Below, in pieces: positions 9,909-19,921 of a stretch of 64,000 nt of DNA. Position 1 is the first letter of the stretch. Every line of letters begins with the position of its first letter. The position numbers were made by a program, and so were the translations under genes. Source of the stretch: Roseiarcus sp963717215. Lineage in GTDB: Bacteria; Pseudomonadota; Alphaproteobacteria; Rhizobiales; Beijerinckiaceae. The stretch lies in contig CAVQVS010000009.1 in NCBI GenBank assembly GCA_963717215.1, positions 310,001 through 374,000 on the forward strand. Direction: 5' to 3'. Below the pieces are notes generated by a model, which saw only the letters and a program-made list of their open reading frames with translations, had not been told where the DNA came from and made no database searches.

Positions 9909-10176
9909 GGCCTCATGCCGACCGCCGGCGATGGGGGGCAATAGCCGCCCGAAAGCGCGATCGTGTTCTTGTGACGGCGTCTTGCGGTGGCTGGAGGCCG
10001 GACTGAGCACGCGGCCGGTCACTTCATGGAGAGGTCAACATAATTTGATGTCGCACTGCAGCAATCTGCGATTATATCTTGGGTGGCGTTGACAGCCCCT
10101 GCCAGGGCGATGGCGATTCGCCGCCAACCTGGAGCAATAGAAATGGGCGCGACGGTTCAATGACAGGTTATGTTCG

Positions 10177-13100
10177 ATGACAGCCGTCGTTCGGTTAGCT
10201 CTTGCGCGTCCATACACCTTCGTCGTCATGGCGATTCTGGTGATGATTTTTGGCGTGATGTCGGCCATTCGGACTCCGACCGACATTTTCCCCAACATCG
10301 GAATTCCGGTCATCTCGGTTGTCTGGGGCTACACCGGCTTGGCCCCCGATGACATGGCCGGCCGTATCGTTGCGCCTTACGAGCGCGTCCTTTCCACCAC
10401 GGTCAACGACGTCGAACATATCGAGTCGCAGTCATTTCCCGGCATGGGCGTTGTCAAAATCTTCTTCCAGCCGACCGTCGACATCAACGCCGCTCAGGCG
10501 CAGGTCACCTCGATCTCGCAAACCATTCTGAAGCAGCTTCCGGCAGGCGCGACCCCGCCGATCATTCTTGTCTACAACGCCTCGAGCGTTCCGATCATCC
10601 AGTTGGCCCTGTCCAGCGACTCGAAATCCCAGGTGGAGCTGTTCGATCTGGCCATGAACTTCATTCGGCCGCAGCTCACGACTGTCGCGGGAGCCCAACT
10701 TCCATTCCCTTACGGCGGAGCGACTCGCCAGGTGCAGATCGATCTCGACCAGAACGCTCTGCGCGCCCACAACCTTTCAGCCATCGATGTGGGCCAGGCG
10801 CTTGCTCTGCAGAACCAGATCAATCCGGTCGGCACCCAGAAGATCGGCGCTTACGAATTCACCATCGATCTCAATGACTCTCCGAAGGCGGTCGCCGACT
10901 TCAACAATCTGCCGGTGAAAGTGGTGAATGGCACGGTCGTGTTCATGCGCGACGTGGCCTATGTCCACGACGGGTCGCCGCCGCAGACCAATGTCGTGCA
11001 GCTCGACGGGAAAAAGGGCGTGCTCATGTCCATTCTCAAGATCGGCTCGGCGTCCACGCTCGACATCATTTCAGGCATCAAGGCTCGCCTGCCGGCAGTC
11101 CAGGCTACGCTTCCTCCCGACGTCACACTCAAGTTCGTCGGAGATCAGTCCAATTTCGTCAAATCTTCCGTCAGCGCTGTCGTGCGCGAGGGATTGATCG
11201 CAGCTACCCTCACAGGGTTCATGATCCTCGTCTTTCTCGGCAGCTGGCGATCGACCCTTATCATCACGGTGTCGATTCCGCTGGCGGTTCTCAGTTCACT
11301 GACCGTGCTTTCCCTGCTTGGCCAGACCATCAATGTCATGACGCTCGGCGGCCTGGCGCTTGCGGTGGGCATCCTGGTCGATGATGCAACCGTCACGATC
11401 GAAAACATCAACCGTCACATGGAGCATGGCGAGGATATTTTGACCGCGATCACCAAGGGCGCGAACGAAATTATGCCTCCAGCGACGGTCGCCTTGTTTT
11501 GCATCTGCATCGCCTTCGTGCCCCTCCTCACGCTAGGAGGCGTGGCGGGTTATCTCTTCCGTCCGCTCGCTATGGCGGTCGTCTTCGCGATGATCGCCTC
11601 CTACATTCTCACCTACACGCTCGTGCCCACCATGGCGCATTTTCTACTCAAGAATCAGCATCCTCATGGGGCAGACAGCGAGTCTGCGGAGCCACGTCGT
11701 GTCGGCTTTTTTGGCCGCTTCCAGCAAGGGTTCGAGCACTATTTCGAGCGGTTCCGGCAGGGGTACCTTGGGCTTTTGGGATTGGCGCTCGCTCACCGTT
11801 TCGTCTTCGCCATCGTCTTCGTCTGCTTTGCCCTGTTGTCCCTCGGGCTCGCCCCGTTCCTCGGACAGGACTTCTTTCCTTCGATCAACTCGAACGCAAT
11901 CAAAATCCACTTGAGGGCGCCAACGGGAACACGAATCGAGGAAACAACGCGGTTGACGGACCAGGTCGAACAGAAGGTTCGTTCGATCATTCCGCCCGAC
12001 CGGATAGCGAGCGTCGTGAACAACATCGGCCTGCCCGTCAGCGGTATCAACCTCTCGTACGCGAATACGGGGACGATCGGCGTCTTCGACGCCGACATGC
12101 TCATAAGCATGAGCGAGGGACCGACCTCTACCGACACCTATGTGAAGGCCCTTCGCGAGCAGCTCCCGAAGGCTTTCCCGGGCACGACCTTCTCGTTCCT
12201 TCCCGCGGACATCGTCAGCCAGATTCTCAACTTTGGTTCGCCGGCGCCGCTCGATGTCCAGATCGCCGGCAGTGACCTCAACGCGAACCGGGCTTTCGCG
12301 ATGAAATTGCTCGCCAAGATTCGTCATATTCCAGGAATCGCCGATCCCCGCATACAGGAAGCTTTCCAGGACCCCGCTCTGAAGGTCGACTTCAACCGCG
12401 AGTTTGCCGGGGTGGTGGGACTTACGGAGAACGACGCATCGACCAGCCTTCAGACGACTTTGTCAGGCAGCACGCAGACCGCCCCGACATATTGGCTCAG
12501 TCCCAACGGCGTCTCCTACGGCGTATCGGTCCAAACCCCGCAATACGGTATTGATACTCTTGGCGACCTTAAATACGTGCCGCTGAGGAGTTCCAACTCG
12601 ACCCAGCTGCTCGGCGGGCTCGCGACCTTTTCGCCTGAGCCGCTCAACGCCATCGCCTCGCATTATAACATCCGTCCCGTTGTGAATATCTACGCGACGA
12701 CCCAGGATCGGGATCTTGGCGGGGTCGCTACAGACGTCCAAAAAATTGTCGACGACGCGCGCGGCGAACTGCCGAAGGGAGCGACCGTCGCCTTACGCGG
12801 GCAAGTGGCGACGATGCAGAGCGCGTACTATCAGTTATTCGTCGGCTTGGCCTTTTCCATCGTGTTGATTTATCTTCTGATTGTCGTAAACTTTCAGTCC
12901 TGGCTCGACCCGTTCGTCATCATCACCGCGCTTCCCGCGGCCTTGGCCGGAATCGTGTGGATGCTGTTTGTCACGCAAACGAGCCTGTCGGTCCCCGCCT
13001 TGACCGGGGCGATCATGTGCATGGGTGTTGCGACGGCGAACAGTATTCTTGTCGTCAGCTTCGCGCGCGAACAGCTCGAGGAGGGAAAGAACGCGGTCGA

Positions 13101-13362
13101 GGCCGCGCTCGAGGCCGGCGCCACGCGTTTCAGGCCGGTCTTGATGACCGCGCTCGCCATGATCATCGGCATGGCGCCGATGGCCATCGAGGCCGGAGAA
13201 AACTCGCCGCTCGGACGCGCCGTGATCGGCGGTCTTCTGTTTGCGACTTTCGCGACGCTGCTGTTCGTGCCGACCGTGTTCTCAATCGCACACCGGTCCA
13301 ATCCGAACAAAGCCAAAGCCAATGCGCCGGAGCCCCTCGTCGGGCTACCCTCTCACGCCTGA
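10177..13362 (+). CDS. RND efflux transporter, inner-membrane pump (AcrB/HAE1 type)
   Basis: A 1061-aa resistance-nodulation-division pump. The N-terminus (LARPYTFVVMAILVMIFG) is the first membrane helix. DIFPNIGIPVISV follows, two large periplasmic loops flank helices 2-6 and 8-12, and GGLALAVGILVDDATVTIEN near residue 400 is the TM4 motif with the two aspartates that relay protons. The symmetric second half ends near VPTVFSIAHR. It forms an operon with the adaptor 12 bp downstream. No outer-membrane channel gene follows, so a TolC-type partner must come from elsewhere. The substrate is unknown. The preceding gap (9909-10176) holds no recognised gene. Confidence 0.92.
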   Translation: MTAVVRLALARPYTFVVMAILVMIFGVMSAIRTPTDIFPNIGIPVISVVWGYTGLAPDDMAGRIVAPYERVLSTTVNDVEHIESQSFPGMGVVKIFFQPTVDINAAQAQVTSISQTILKQLPAGATPPIILVYNASSVPIIQLALSSDSKSQVELFDLAMNFIRPQLTTVAGAQLPFPYGGATRQVQIDLDQNALRAHNLSAIDVGQALALQNQINPVGTQKIGAYEFTIDLNDSPKAVADFNNLPVKVVNGTVVFMRDVAYVHDGSPPQTNVVQLDGKKGVLMSILKIGSASTLDIISGIKARLPAVQATLPPDVTLKFVGDQSNFVKSSVSAVVREGLIAATLTGFMILVFLGSWRSTLIITVSIPLAVLSSLTVLSLLGQTINVMTLGGLALAVGILVDDATVTIENINRHMEHGEDILTAITKGANEIMPPATVALFCICIAFVPLLTLGGVAGYLFRPLAMAVVFAMIASYILTYTLVPTMAHFLLKNQHPHGADSESAEPRRVGFFGRFQQGFEHYFERFRQGYLGLLGLALAHRFVFAIVFVCFALLSLGLAPFLGQDFFPSINSNAIKIHLRAPTGTRIEETTRLTDQVEQKVRSIIPPDRIASVVNNIGLPVSGINLSYANTGTIGVFDADMLISMSEGPTSTDTYVKALREQLPKAFPGTTFSFLPADIVSQILNFGSPAPLDVQIAGSDLNANRAFAMKLLAKIRHIPGIADPRIQEAFQDPALKVDFNREFAGVVGLTENDASTSLQTTLSGSTQTAPTYWLSPNGVSYGVSVQTPQYGIDTLGDLKYVPLRSSNSTQLLGGLATFSPEPLNAIASHYNIRPVVNIYATTQDRDLGGVATDVQKIVDDARGELPKGATVALRGQVATMQSAYYQLFVGLAFSIVLIYLLIVVNFQSWLDPFVIITALPAALAGIVWMLFVTQTSLSVPALTGAIMCMGVATANSILVVSFAREQLEEGKNAVEAALEAGATRFRPVLMTALAMIIGMAPMAIEAGENSPLGRAVIGGLLFATFATLLFVPTVFSIAHRSNPNKAKANAPEPLVGLPSHA

Positions 13363-13374
13363 TCCGGAGCTTTT

Positions 13375-14658
13375 ATGTCCTCTAAATCGCCTGCCACGCC
13401 ACCCAAGACTGAACCGTTTCCCGCGCCGTCCAAGGTGCCCAAAACAGGCCGTGTCCTGCTTGTCGTTTGCATTCTTGCGATTGGCGCCGCCAGCCTCGCC
13501 TTTTTCGGCATTACGAATCGCGCCAAAAGCAGACAGGAGGTCGCAACCTGGACGGACGCCCAGACGGTTCCGACCGTGCGCGTTGTCAGGCCGGAGCACG
13601 GACCGACAGAACAAGAGCTGGTTCTTCCCGGCAATGTCGCGGCTTTCAACACGGGCTCCCTCTTCGCCCGCGCGAGCGGTTACATCACGGCGTGGCACAA
13701 GGACATCGGCGCGCACGTAGCGAAGGACGAGATCCTGGCTACGATCTCGGCCCCCGATCTCGACCAGCAGCTCGAACAGGCCAAGGGGCAGTTGGTGCAG
13801 CTGCAGGCGGCGGTTCAACAAGCCCAGGCCAACGCGGAGCTTGGCCACGCAACGGATCAGCGGACGTCGCAGCTCGTCGTTCAAGGGTGGCAGAGCAAGC
13901 AACAGGGCGACAACGATCGCCTGAACGCGGCCTCGCAAGCGGCGGCCCTCTCAGTGGCCAAGGCGAATGTCGTGGCGCAGCAGGCCGCAGTCAAACGGCT
14001 CGAGGAGCTGACGGCGTTCGAGGAGATCAAAGCGCCGTTCGACGGCGTGGTGACAGCCCGCAACGTCGATATCGGCGACCTCGTTAACGCCGGGGGCAAT
14101 ACGGGACGCGCCTTGTTCCAGATCGCCGACGTCCACCGGATGCGTATTTATGTCAACGTGCCCCAGGCGTTCCTCGGCGAGCTTGCGCCAGGCGTCAAGG
14201 CCACGCTGCGTCTGCCGGGCCAGAAAGAGACGTTTGAAGCGCAGCTTGTCTCGACCTCAAACGCGCTGGTGGAGAGCTCGCGCACCTCGCTGGTCGAGCT
14301 TCAAGCGGACAACCCGGATGGCAAGCTTTGGCCCGGCGCGTTCACCGAAGTTCATTTCCACATTCCAGCCGATGCAAACACGCTGACCGTTCCGCTGACC
14401 GCGCTTGTCTTCGGCGCCAAGGGCATGCAGGTCGCCGCGCTCGACGCCGACGACAAAGTCGCTTTGAAGCCGGTCGTCGTCGGACGCAATTTCGGGAATA
14501 AGGTGCAGATCGAGTCCGGCCTGGTGCTGGCTGACCGGCTTGTCGACAGCCCACTCGAATCCATACAGACCGGCGACAAAGTGAGTGTCGCGAATCCGGA
14601 CCCCAATATGATTGCGCGCGACGTCAAAGCCGCGCCAAACAAGCCGCCGAACCTCTGA
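13375..14658 (+). CDS. RND periplasmic adaptor (membrane fusion protein)
   Basis: A 427-aa HlyD/AcrA-type adaptor linking the upstream pump to an outer-membrane channel. Residues about 20-45 are a membrane anchor (VLLVVCILAIGAASLAFFG). A lipoyl half-motif follows near 95, then a coiled-coil hairpin rich in Gln and Ala (QQLEQAKGQLVQLQAA), the second lipoyl half (IKAPFDGVVTARNVDIGDLV) near 220, and a beta-barrel domain. It begins just after the pump stop, so the pair is translated from one message. No TetR-type regulator adjoins it. Confidence 0.9.
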   Translation: MSSKSPATPPKTEPFPAPSKVPKTGRVLLVVCILAIGAASLAFFGITNRAKSRQEVATWTDAQTVPTVRVVRPEHGPTEQELVLPGNVAAFNTGSLFARASGYITAWHKDIGAHVAKDEILATISAPDLDQQLEQAKGQLVQLQAAVQQAQANAELGHATDQRTSQLVVQGWQSKQQGDNDRLNAASQAAALSVAKANVVAQQAAVKRLEELTAFEEIKAPFDGVVTARNVDIGDLVNAGGNTGRALFQIADVHRMRIYVNVPQAFLGELAPGVKATLRLPGQKETFEAQLVSTSNALVESSRTSLVELQADNPDGKLWPGAFTEVHFHIPADANTLTVPLTALVFGAKGMQVAALDADDKVALKPVVVGRNFGNKVQIESGLVLADRLVDSPLESIQTGDKVSVANPDPNMIARDVKAAPNKPPNL

Positions 14659-14734
14659 ACTGTCGGACGCATCTTCGTCGGCGAGGATTTGAACCGCGGC
14701 CTTCTGAAGCGGCGCGGGCAACCCTATCCCCTGG

Positions 14735-15025
14735 TCATTGATCGGGCGGCGGATCGTCCTGCGGGGAATCGCATCGGGCGTGAGCACGCTTGACTTCGGC
14801 AAGGCTGTGGAAGGTGTGGGAGGCGATGTGCGCGCAATAGTCGTCCAGCGCCGCGTTCCCATCGGGCGGATCGCCTGCGTCTGGGGGCGCTTGAGAATCG
14901 GACGGATCGTTCGGTCCGGGAATGACGGGCGAATGCTCGAACAGACCCGGCGGATAGCCGTCTTCTGCTGCGAGCACGGGGCTTGCCGCCAGCGTGACAG
15001 CGAATGCGAGAAACAAGCTCTTCAT
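14735..15025 (-). CDS. Small secreted protein of unknown function
   Basis: A 96-aa protein with a clear Sec signal peptide: MKSLFLAFAVTLAASPVLA followed by AEDG, a standard AxA cleavage site. The mature part has one Pro/Asp-rich stretch and ends in a Pro/Asp tail, with two cysteines (DYCAHI and HARCDS) that could form a disulfide. The start was chosen at the signal peptide; the open frame extends 24 codons upstream without it. I do not recognise the family. Confidence 0.6.
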   Translation of the reverse strand: MKSLFLAFAVTLAASPVLAAEDGYPPGLFEHSPVIPGPNDPSDSQAPPDAGDPPDGNAALDDYCAHIASHTFHSLAEVKRAHARCDSPQDDPPPDQ

Positions 15026-15193
15026 GGTCGGTGACAGATGGCATCGCCTTGAGCGGACAGCAACCGGGAGCGAGTATTGACCGATGCTTCTGGCCATTCA
15101 ATGGCGCGAACCCGCTAACGGCTTACCCCGATCTCTCGCGAGTGGCTGATCCCTAAGCTCGAAAGGATCTTTCTCGAAGCTCACGTCGCGCCG

Positions 15194-15635
15194 ATGAACT
15201 CACCTGCTTTGCAAATACTTGGCGCGCGCAGCTCGCTCTTGACGCTCATTCAGGCGAATGACACGCGACTCCGCCTCGCTGAGGCGCATGGCTGGGACAT
15301 CGAGCGGATCGCGCTCAAGGTCATCCGAACGACTGGCGATCCAGGACCTGCCGCTCGCCGATTCCGGCTGCGAGGGCCTGTTCGCCAGGGAAATCGACGC
15401 CGCCCTGCTCGTCGGCGCGCGCATTCGGCCAAGGACTTGCCTTCGATCATGCCCGACGGCGCCGTTATCGCCGCCTATCTGCCGCGTGAAGACGTTCGCG
15501 ACGCGCTGATCTCCGCCTTAGCCGATTCGGTCGTGGGCCTGCCGCGCGGGCGACATTCGGCGCCGCCTCGCTTCGCCCTCAGGTCCAGGCTCTGCGCCTT
15601 CGCCGTCCTCGAATTCCAGCCGGGACACCTGCTCT
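15194..15635 (+). pseudogene. hemC: Decayed hydroxymethylbilane synthase fragment
   Basis: Remnant of the N-terminal half of porphobilinogen deaminase (heme and tetrapyrrole synthesis). Recognisable blocks occur in order but in different frames: LGARSSLLTLIQAN, LKVIRTTGD, then IQDLPLADSGCEGLF and AREIDAALLVGA, then HSAKDLPSIMPDGAVIAAY and LPREDVRDALIS. With one more base the next block reads GATFGAASLRPQVQALRLR. A few residues before HSAKDLP are deleted, and homology stops near 15635 where WD40 sequence begins. The cofactor-binding cysteine region and C-terminal domain are absent, so this cannot be functional. A complete hemC must exist elsewhere. Confidence 0.75.
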
Positions 15636-15639
15636 GGCG

Positions 15640-15905
15640 TCTGGTCTACGATCAGTCGATTAGAACTTTCGGGCACACCGGAGCGGTCACTTCGGTCGCA
15701 TTCTCGCCCGACGGCGGCAGCGCGCTGTCCGGCGGCGATAACAAGACGCTCAGGCTTTGAGACGTCGAGACCGGGAAGGAGATCCGCACATTTGCGGGCG
15801 CACCGGTCATATCAATTCGATCGCGTTCTCGCCTGACGGCCGCACTGCGCTCTCAGGCACCGACGACAATACGATCAGCTCTGGGACATGGCCGCCGGCT
15901 ATTAA
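15640..15905 (+). pseudogene. WD40-repeat protein fragment, degenerate
   Basis: Two and a half WD40 blades remain: IRTFGHTGAVTSVAFSPDG followed by SALSGGDNKTLRL, then DVETGKEIRTFAG, then GHINSIAFSPDGRTALSGT and WDMAAGY. The Trp of the first WD pair is a TGA stop (15758-15760), and at least two frame changes separate the blades. It directly abuts the hemC remnant, so the junction is a rearrangement. The 350 bp to the aldolase gene hold nothing else I can support. Confidence 0.7.
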
Positions 15906-16256
15906 CGACCATCCCGCCGGCCAGCGTCCTTTCGCTGGAGAAGATAATGCAGCGCTGCGTCAAGTGCCCGCGACGCCTCGGCGCTAAACGTTGCGCGCTC
16001 GTCAGTCGACGCGATCGCCCTTCGCGCCTGCGACGGCCGCCATCCAGCACGTGATGCAACTCTGGATTTCCGCTCGTGTGGAAATGGCGATCGGCCGAGA
16101 TTCCCTCTCGGAGGGCATTGCGCTAGAGTGCCTCTTGGACGGCTTGCGTTACGGCGATCGGGCATTTGCGGCTCGTGCGCTGCTGGCGCCTGCGCCCCGT
16201 CCGATCCATTTGCCCGAGCGCGCGACCGACGCGCGACAAACGCGAGGACCGCACCC

Positions 16257-17156
16257 ATGGCCAACGACAAGATGATGGCGCAGATGTCGAGCAAGCCGGG
16301 TTTCATCGCCGCGCTCGACCAGAGCGGCGGTTCGACCCCTGGCGCCCTGAAACTCTACGGGATTCCGGAGAGCGACTACAAAGGCGACGATGCTAAGATG
16401 TACGACCTCGTGCATGAGATGCGCGTGCGCATCATCACCGCGCCCGCCTTTACCGGCGAAAAGGTCATCGCCGCGATCCTGTTTGAGCGCACGATGGACG
16501 GCCAGGCGAAGGGCAAGCCGGTCCCGGCCTACTTGTGGGAGGAGCGCGGCGTCGTTCCGATCGTCAAGGTCGACAAGGGGCTCGAGGCAGAGAAGGATGG
16601 CGTCAGCCTGATGAAGCCGATGCCGGACCTCGACAAGCTACTGGATCGGGCAGCAAAGCTTGGCGTATTCGGCACCAAGATGCGCTCGGTCATCAACCTC
16701 GCGTCGAAAGCCGGAATCGCGGCAATCGCCAAGCAGCAGTTTGAGTTTGGCGAACAGATCGCGAGTCACGGGCTAACCCCCATCCTCGAACCGGAGGTGT
16801 CGATCAAGAGTCCCGACAAGGCCGGCGCCGAGCGGATCCTGCTCGACGAATTGAAGAACGGGCTCGACGCCTTGCCCGCTGGCCGCAAGGTGATGCTGAA
16901 GCTGACGATCCCTGACGTCCCTGACTTTTACGCGCCCCTGATCAATGACAAACGGGTCGTGCGCGTGGTTGCGCTGTCCGGCGGCTATACGCGGGACGAC
17001 GCCTGCGAGCGGCTCGCCAAAAATCACGGCATGATCGCCAGCTTCTCGCGCGCGCTCGCCGAGGGCCTCAAGCATTCGATGTCCGACGCCGAATTCGACG
17101 AGGAACTCGGCGAAGCCGTCGATGAGATCTATGAGGCCTCGACGGTCAAAGTCTGA
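16257..17156 (+). CDS. Class I fructose-bisphosphate aldolase
   Basis: A 299-aa aldolase interconverting fructose-1,6-bisphosphate with glyceraldehyde-3-phosphate and dihydroxyacetone phosphate. Visible features are FIAALDQSGGSTPGALK at the N-terminus, YLWEERGVVPIVKVDKGL with the active-site region lysine, FGTKMRSVINLA, LEPEVSI, and VMLKLTIPD, whose Lys is the likely Schiff-base residue. The length matches the bacterial class I form rather than the longer eukaryote-like form. The start ATG at 16257 follows GAGGACC; the open frame extends upstream without homology. Confidence 0.88.
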   Translation: MANDKMMAQMSSKPGFIAALDQSGGSTPGALKLYGIPESDYKGDDAKMYDLVHEMRVRIITAPAFTGEKVIAAILFERTMDGQAKGKPVPAYLWEERGVVPIVKVDKGLEAEKDGVSLMKPMPDLDKLLDRAAKLGVFGTKMRSVINLASKAGIAAIAKQQFEFGEQIASHGLTPILEPEVSIKSPDKAGAERILLDELKNGLDALPAGRKVMLKLTIPDVPDFYAPLINDKRVVRVVALSGGYTRDDACERLAKNHGMIASFSRALAEGLKHSMSDAEFDEELGEAVDEIYEASTVKV

Positions 17157-17194
17157 CTTTTGTCGGTTCATATCCGTAGCGTGTTACGCTCGCC

Positions 17195-17749
17195 CTGGCG
17201 TGGCGGGTCAGACTCGCCCTTGAGCACGAGGGGATTCCCCATCATCGCAAGACGCTGTCGTTCGACGCCGGCGACTTGATGACGGAGGAGTTCGGGGCAC
17301 TCAACCCGCGTCGCCGCGCGCCGGGCCTGGTCGATGACGATTTCGCGTTCGCCGAATCCGCGACGGTCGTCGAATATATCGAGGAGCGCGGGCCATCGGG
17401 TCCGGCCCTCTTCGCCCGCGATTCGCGCCCGCGCGCGATCCAGCGGCGTACAGTGCGCGAAGCCGACGAAGATCTCGCCGACCCTGGCAGCCTCTCGCGT
17501 CGGGCGAGGACCGCCGGGGCGCACTCGACGACCTGCGGCAAGAGCGCGCCCTTACGGGAGGACGCCGCCAGCGAACTCTCCGCGGTCGGCCGCACGGTCT
17601 ATCAGTTCCTGGCCCTCTGCCCGCGAAGTCGCCGGCCGCAGAGCGGGTTTGTCAAAGGCGACCCAGTCGGATCGCGTCTTTCCGACTGGGTCGCTCGCAT
17701 GCAGAGGCTTCCCATTGTTGAGCGGACCCGGCGGCGTCATTGGAAATGA
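17195..17749 (+). pseudogene. Decayed glutathione S-transferase-like gene
   Basis: A GST-fold protein remnant. The thioredoxin-like half is visible as VRLALEHEGIPHHRKTL then DLMTEEFGALNPRRRAP, LVDDDFAFAESATVVEYIEE and RAIQRRTVREADEDLADP. The helical half is scrambled between about 17500 and 17560, and the C-terminus returns as LSDWVARMQRLPIVERT. No start codon or N-terminal strand precedes the homology, and LNPRRRAPGLVD differs from the usual LNPRGRVPALVD. I treat it as a pseudogene; an intact divergent GST would be the alternative. Confidence 0.6.
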
Positions 17750-17855
17750 GCGGCTTGAACTCAAGCGCGGCTAAGCGCTGTTGCTCGCGGGCGTCGGGCC
17801 GGAGTTTGTCATCGATAGCGACGGCCTTTCGCAATCGTCAACAGGAGACATCGCC

Positions 17856-18524
17856 ATGAGCGCCGCGGTCGACACCGTCTTTCTGTTCGACGTCGACAAT
17901 ACGCTGCTCGACAACGACCGGATCCAGGCGGACCTCCGCGAACGTCTCGAAGCCGTCCATGGCGGCCGCATCTCTGTACGATATTGGGAGATATTTCAGG
18001 AGCAATGGGGCGCTGTGGGCTATGCTGACTATTTCGGAGCCCTGGCGCGCCTGAGACTCGAAGACAGGTACGATCGGGAGCTTCCTGTCACGGCCAACTG
18101 GCTCATGGACTACCCGTTCGCGGATCGGCTCTACCCCAGGGCCCTTGATGCGGTCGAGCATGTGCGGCAATGGGGATCCGCCGTCATTCTGTCCGACGGC
18201 GACGCCGTCCTTCAACCGCGAAAGATTGCACGCTCGGGCTTATGGAAAGCGCTGGCCGGCAATGTTCTCATTTACGTCCACAAGGAAAAAGAGCTGAAGG
18301 ACATCGAGCGCTGCTATCCCGCCGCTCATTACGTGCTCATTGACGACAAAACCCGCATCCTCGCCGCCGTGAAGGCAGTCTGGGGCGATCGAGTGACCAC
18401 TATCTTTCCTAAGCAGGGCCACTTCGCGATTCAGGAGCCGCCGCGAGAGGGCGTGTCCGTCGACAAGACGATCGACAAGATCGGCGATTTGCTGGACCAT
18501 GATTGGTCCAAGCTGAAATTGTGA
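17856..18524 (+). CDS. HAD-superfamily hydrolase
   Basis: A 222-aa haloacid-dehalogenase-fold phosphatase. Motif I is FLFDVDNTLLDND at residue 9 on, with the nucleophile and general-acid aspartates. Motif II is VILSDGD near 109, and the motif IV acid pair is VLIDDK near 161. A helical cap lies between motifs I and II. The start ATG follows ACAGGAGACATCGCC, a good ribosome site; an earlier start at 17781 would add an unrelated 25 residues. The substrate is unknown. It is convergent with recA. Confidence 0.8.
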   Translation: MSAAVDTVFLFDVDNTLLDNDRIQADLRERLEAVHGGRISVRYWEIFQEQWGAVGYADYFGALARLRLEDRYDRELPVTANWLMDYPFADRLYPRALDAVEHVRQWGSAVILSDGDAVLQPRKIARSGLWKALAGNVLIYVHKEKELKDIERCYPAAHYVLIDDKTRILAAVKAVWGDRVTTIFPKQGHFAIQEPPREGVSVDKTIDKIGDLLDHDWSKLKL

Positions 18525-18630
18525 AGCCGAGGTCAAAATTGAAGGCCCCGCTCCGAACCTGCAAGCGGCAAAGGTCTGATCCGCGTCATTCGAGGACGCA
18601 GCGAAACAAAACCGCTTCGCCAGCTTCCCT

Positions 18631-18684
18631 TTAAAACGGGGGGCGCAAGAGCGGCGGGAGGTGAACCGCTCTCGCGCCCGCCCC
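18631..18684 (-). terminator. Rho-independent terminator after recA
   Basis: On the minus strand the sequence GGGGCGGGCGCGAGAGCGG pairs with CCGCTCTTGCGCCCCC across a short loop and is followed by GTTTTAA. It lies about 85 bp past the recA stop. It is a long GC-rich stem and the only strong terminator between the convergent recA and HAD genes. Confidence 0.65.
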
Positions 18685-18767
18685 GAACGCGAAGACCCAG
18701 ATCGGCTTACTTAGCGGATGGACGCGCTTTTCGCGGTGGGTCGCGAAACGCGCCCAAAGGAAGCAGA

Positions 18768-19853
18768 TCAGGCTTCTTCGGCGTCGTCCTCTTCGGCCTG
18801 CCCCTCTTCGAGGATTCGGTCGGCGATCAGACCGGCATTCTCCCGAATGGCGTGCTCGATCTTGTCGGCCATCTCCTGATTGGCCTTCAGGAACGCTTTG
18901 GAGTTTTCCCGCCCCTGGCCCAGCCGTACGCTGTCGAAAGAAAACCAGGCGCCTGACTTTTCCACCACACCTGCTTTGACGCCAAGGTCGATCAGTTCGC
19001 CGACCTTGGACACGCCCTCGCCATACATGATGTCGAACTCAACCTGCTTGAACGGGGGCGCGACCTTGTTCTTGACAACTTTGACCCGCGTCTGGTTGCC
19101 GACTACCTGCTCGCGCTCCTTGATCGCGCCGATGCGGCGAATGTCGAGGCGGACCGAGGCGTAAAACTTAAGGGCGTTCCCGCCCGATGTCGTCTCCGGC
19201 GAGCCGTACATGACCCCAATCTTCATGCGGATCTGATTGATGAAGATCACCATGGTGTTAGAGCGGGAGATCGAGGCGGTCAGCTTGCGCAGCGCCTGGC
19301 TCATCAGGCGGGCCTGCAATCCTGGTTGCGAGTCGCCCATTTCGCCTTCGATCTCGGCCCTTGGCGTCAGCGCCGCGACCGAGTCAATGACCAACACGTC
19401 GACCGCGCCCGAACGGACCAGGGTGTCGGTGATTTCGAGCGCCTGCTCGCCGGTGTCGGGCTGGGAGATCAAGAGGTCGTTGAGATTAACGCCGAGCTTG
19501 CGCGCATAAACGGGATCGAGCGCATGTTCAGCATCGACAAAGGCGCAAATGCCGCCCTTCTTCTGCGCTTCCGCGATCACATGCAGCGTGAGCGTCGTCT
19601 TACCTGAGGATTCAGGCCCATAAATCTCGATTACCCTGCCGCGCGGCAGGCCACCGACGCCAAGCGCAATGTCGAGGCCGAGCGACCCCGTCGGCACGGT
19701 TTCGATTTCGACCGCTTTTTGGTTCTTGCCGAGGCGCATGATCGAGCCTTTGCCGAACGCCCGTTCGATTTGCGATAGGGCGGCGTCGAGCGCCTTGGTC
19801 TTGTCCACGGTGGTCCCTTCCACGAGGCGGAGATTCGGTTGTGTCATAACCAT
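18768..19853 (-). CDS. recA: Recombinase RecA
   Basis: A 361-aa RecA, the ATP-dependent strand-exchange protein that also triggers LexA self-cleavage. The N-terminus reads ALSQIERAFGKGSIM. Walker A is GPESSGKTT near residue 75, Walker B is VDVLVIDSVAAL near 147, and IFINQIRMKIGVMYGSPETT (loop L2 region) lies near 203. The acidic tail ends EEGQAEEDDAEEA. Length and motifs are complete. GAAGGACG precedes two possible ATGs, two codons apart. A LexA-like operator lies about 70 bp upstream. Confidence 0.98.
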   Translation of the reverse strand: MVMTQPNLRLVEGTTVDKTKALDAALSQIERAFGKGSIMRLGKNQKAVEIETVPTGSLGLDIALGVGGLPRGRVIEIYGPESSGKTTLTLHVIAEAQKKGGICAFVDAEHALDPVYARKLGVNLNDLLISQPDTGEQALEITDTLVRSGAVDVLVIDSVAALTPRAEIEGEMGDSQPGLQARLMSQALRKLTASISRSNTMVIFINQIRMKIGVMYGSPETTSGGNALKFYASVRLDIRRIGAIKEREQVVGNQTRVKVVKNKVAPPFKQVEFDIMYGEGVSKVGELIDLGVKAGVVEKSGAWFSFDSVRLGQGRENSKAFLKANQEMADKIEHAIRENAGLIADRILEEGQAEEDDAEEA

Positions 19854-19921
19854 CGTCCTTCTCTCACGGGCAGCGTCCTATCCGCAATCGCGGTTTTACG
19901 CGCCTTCTATGAGGGGCATTT

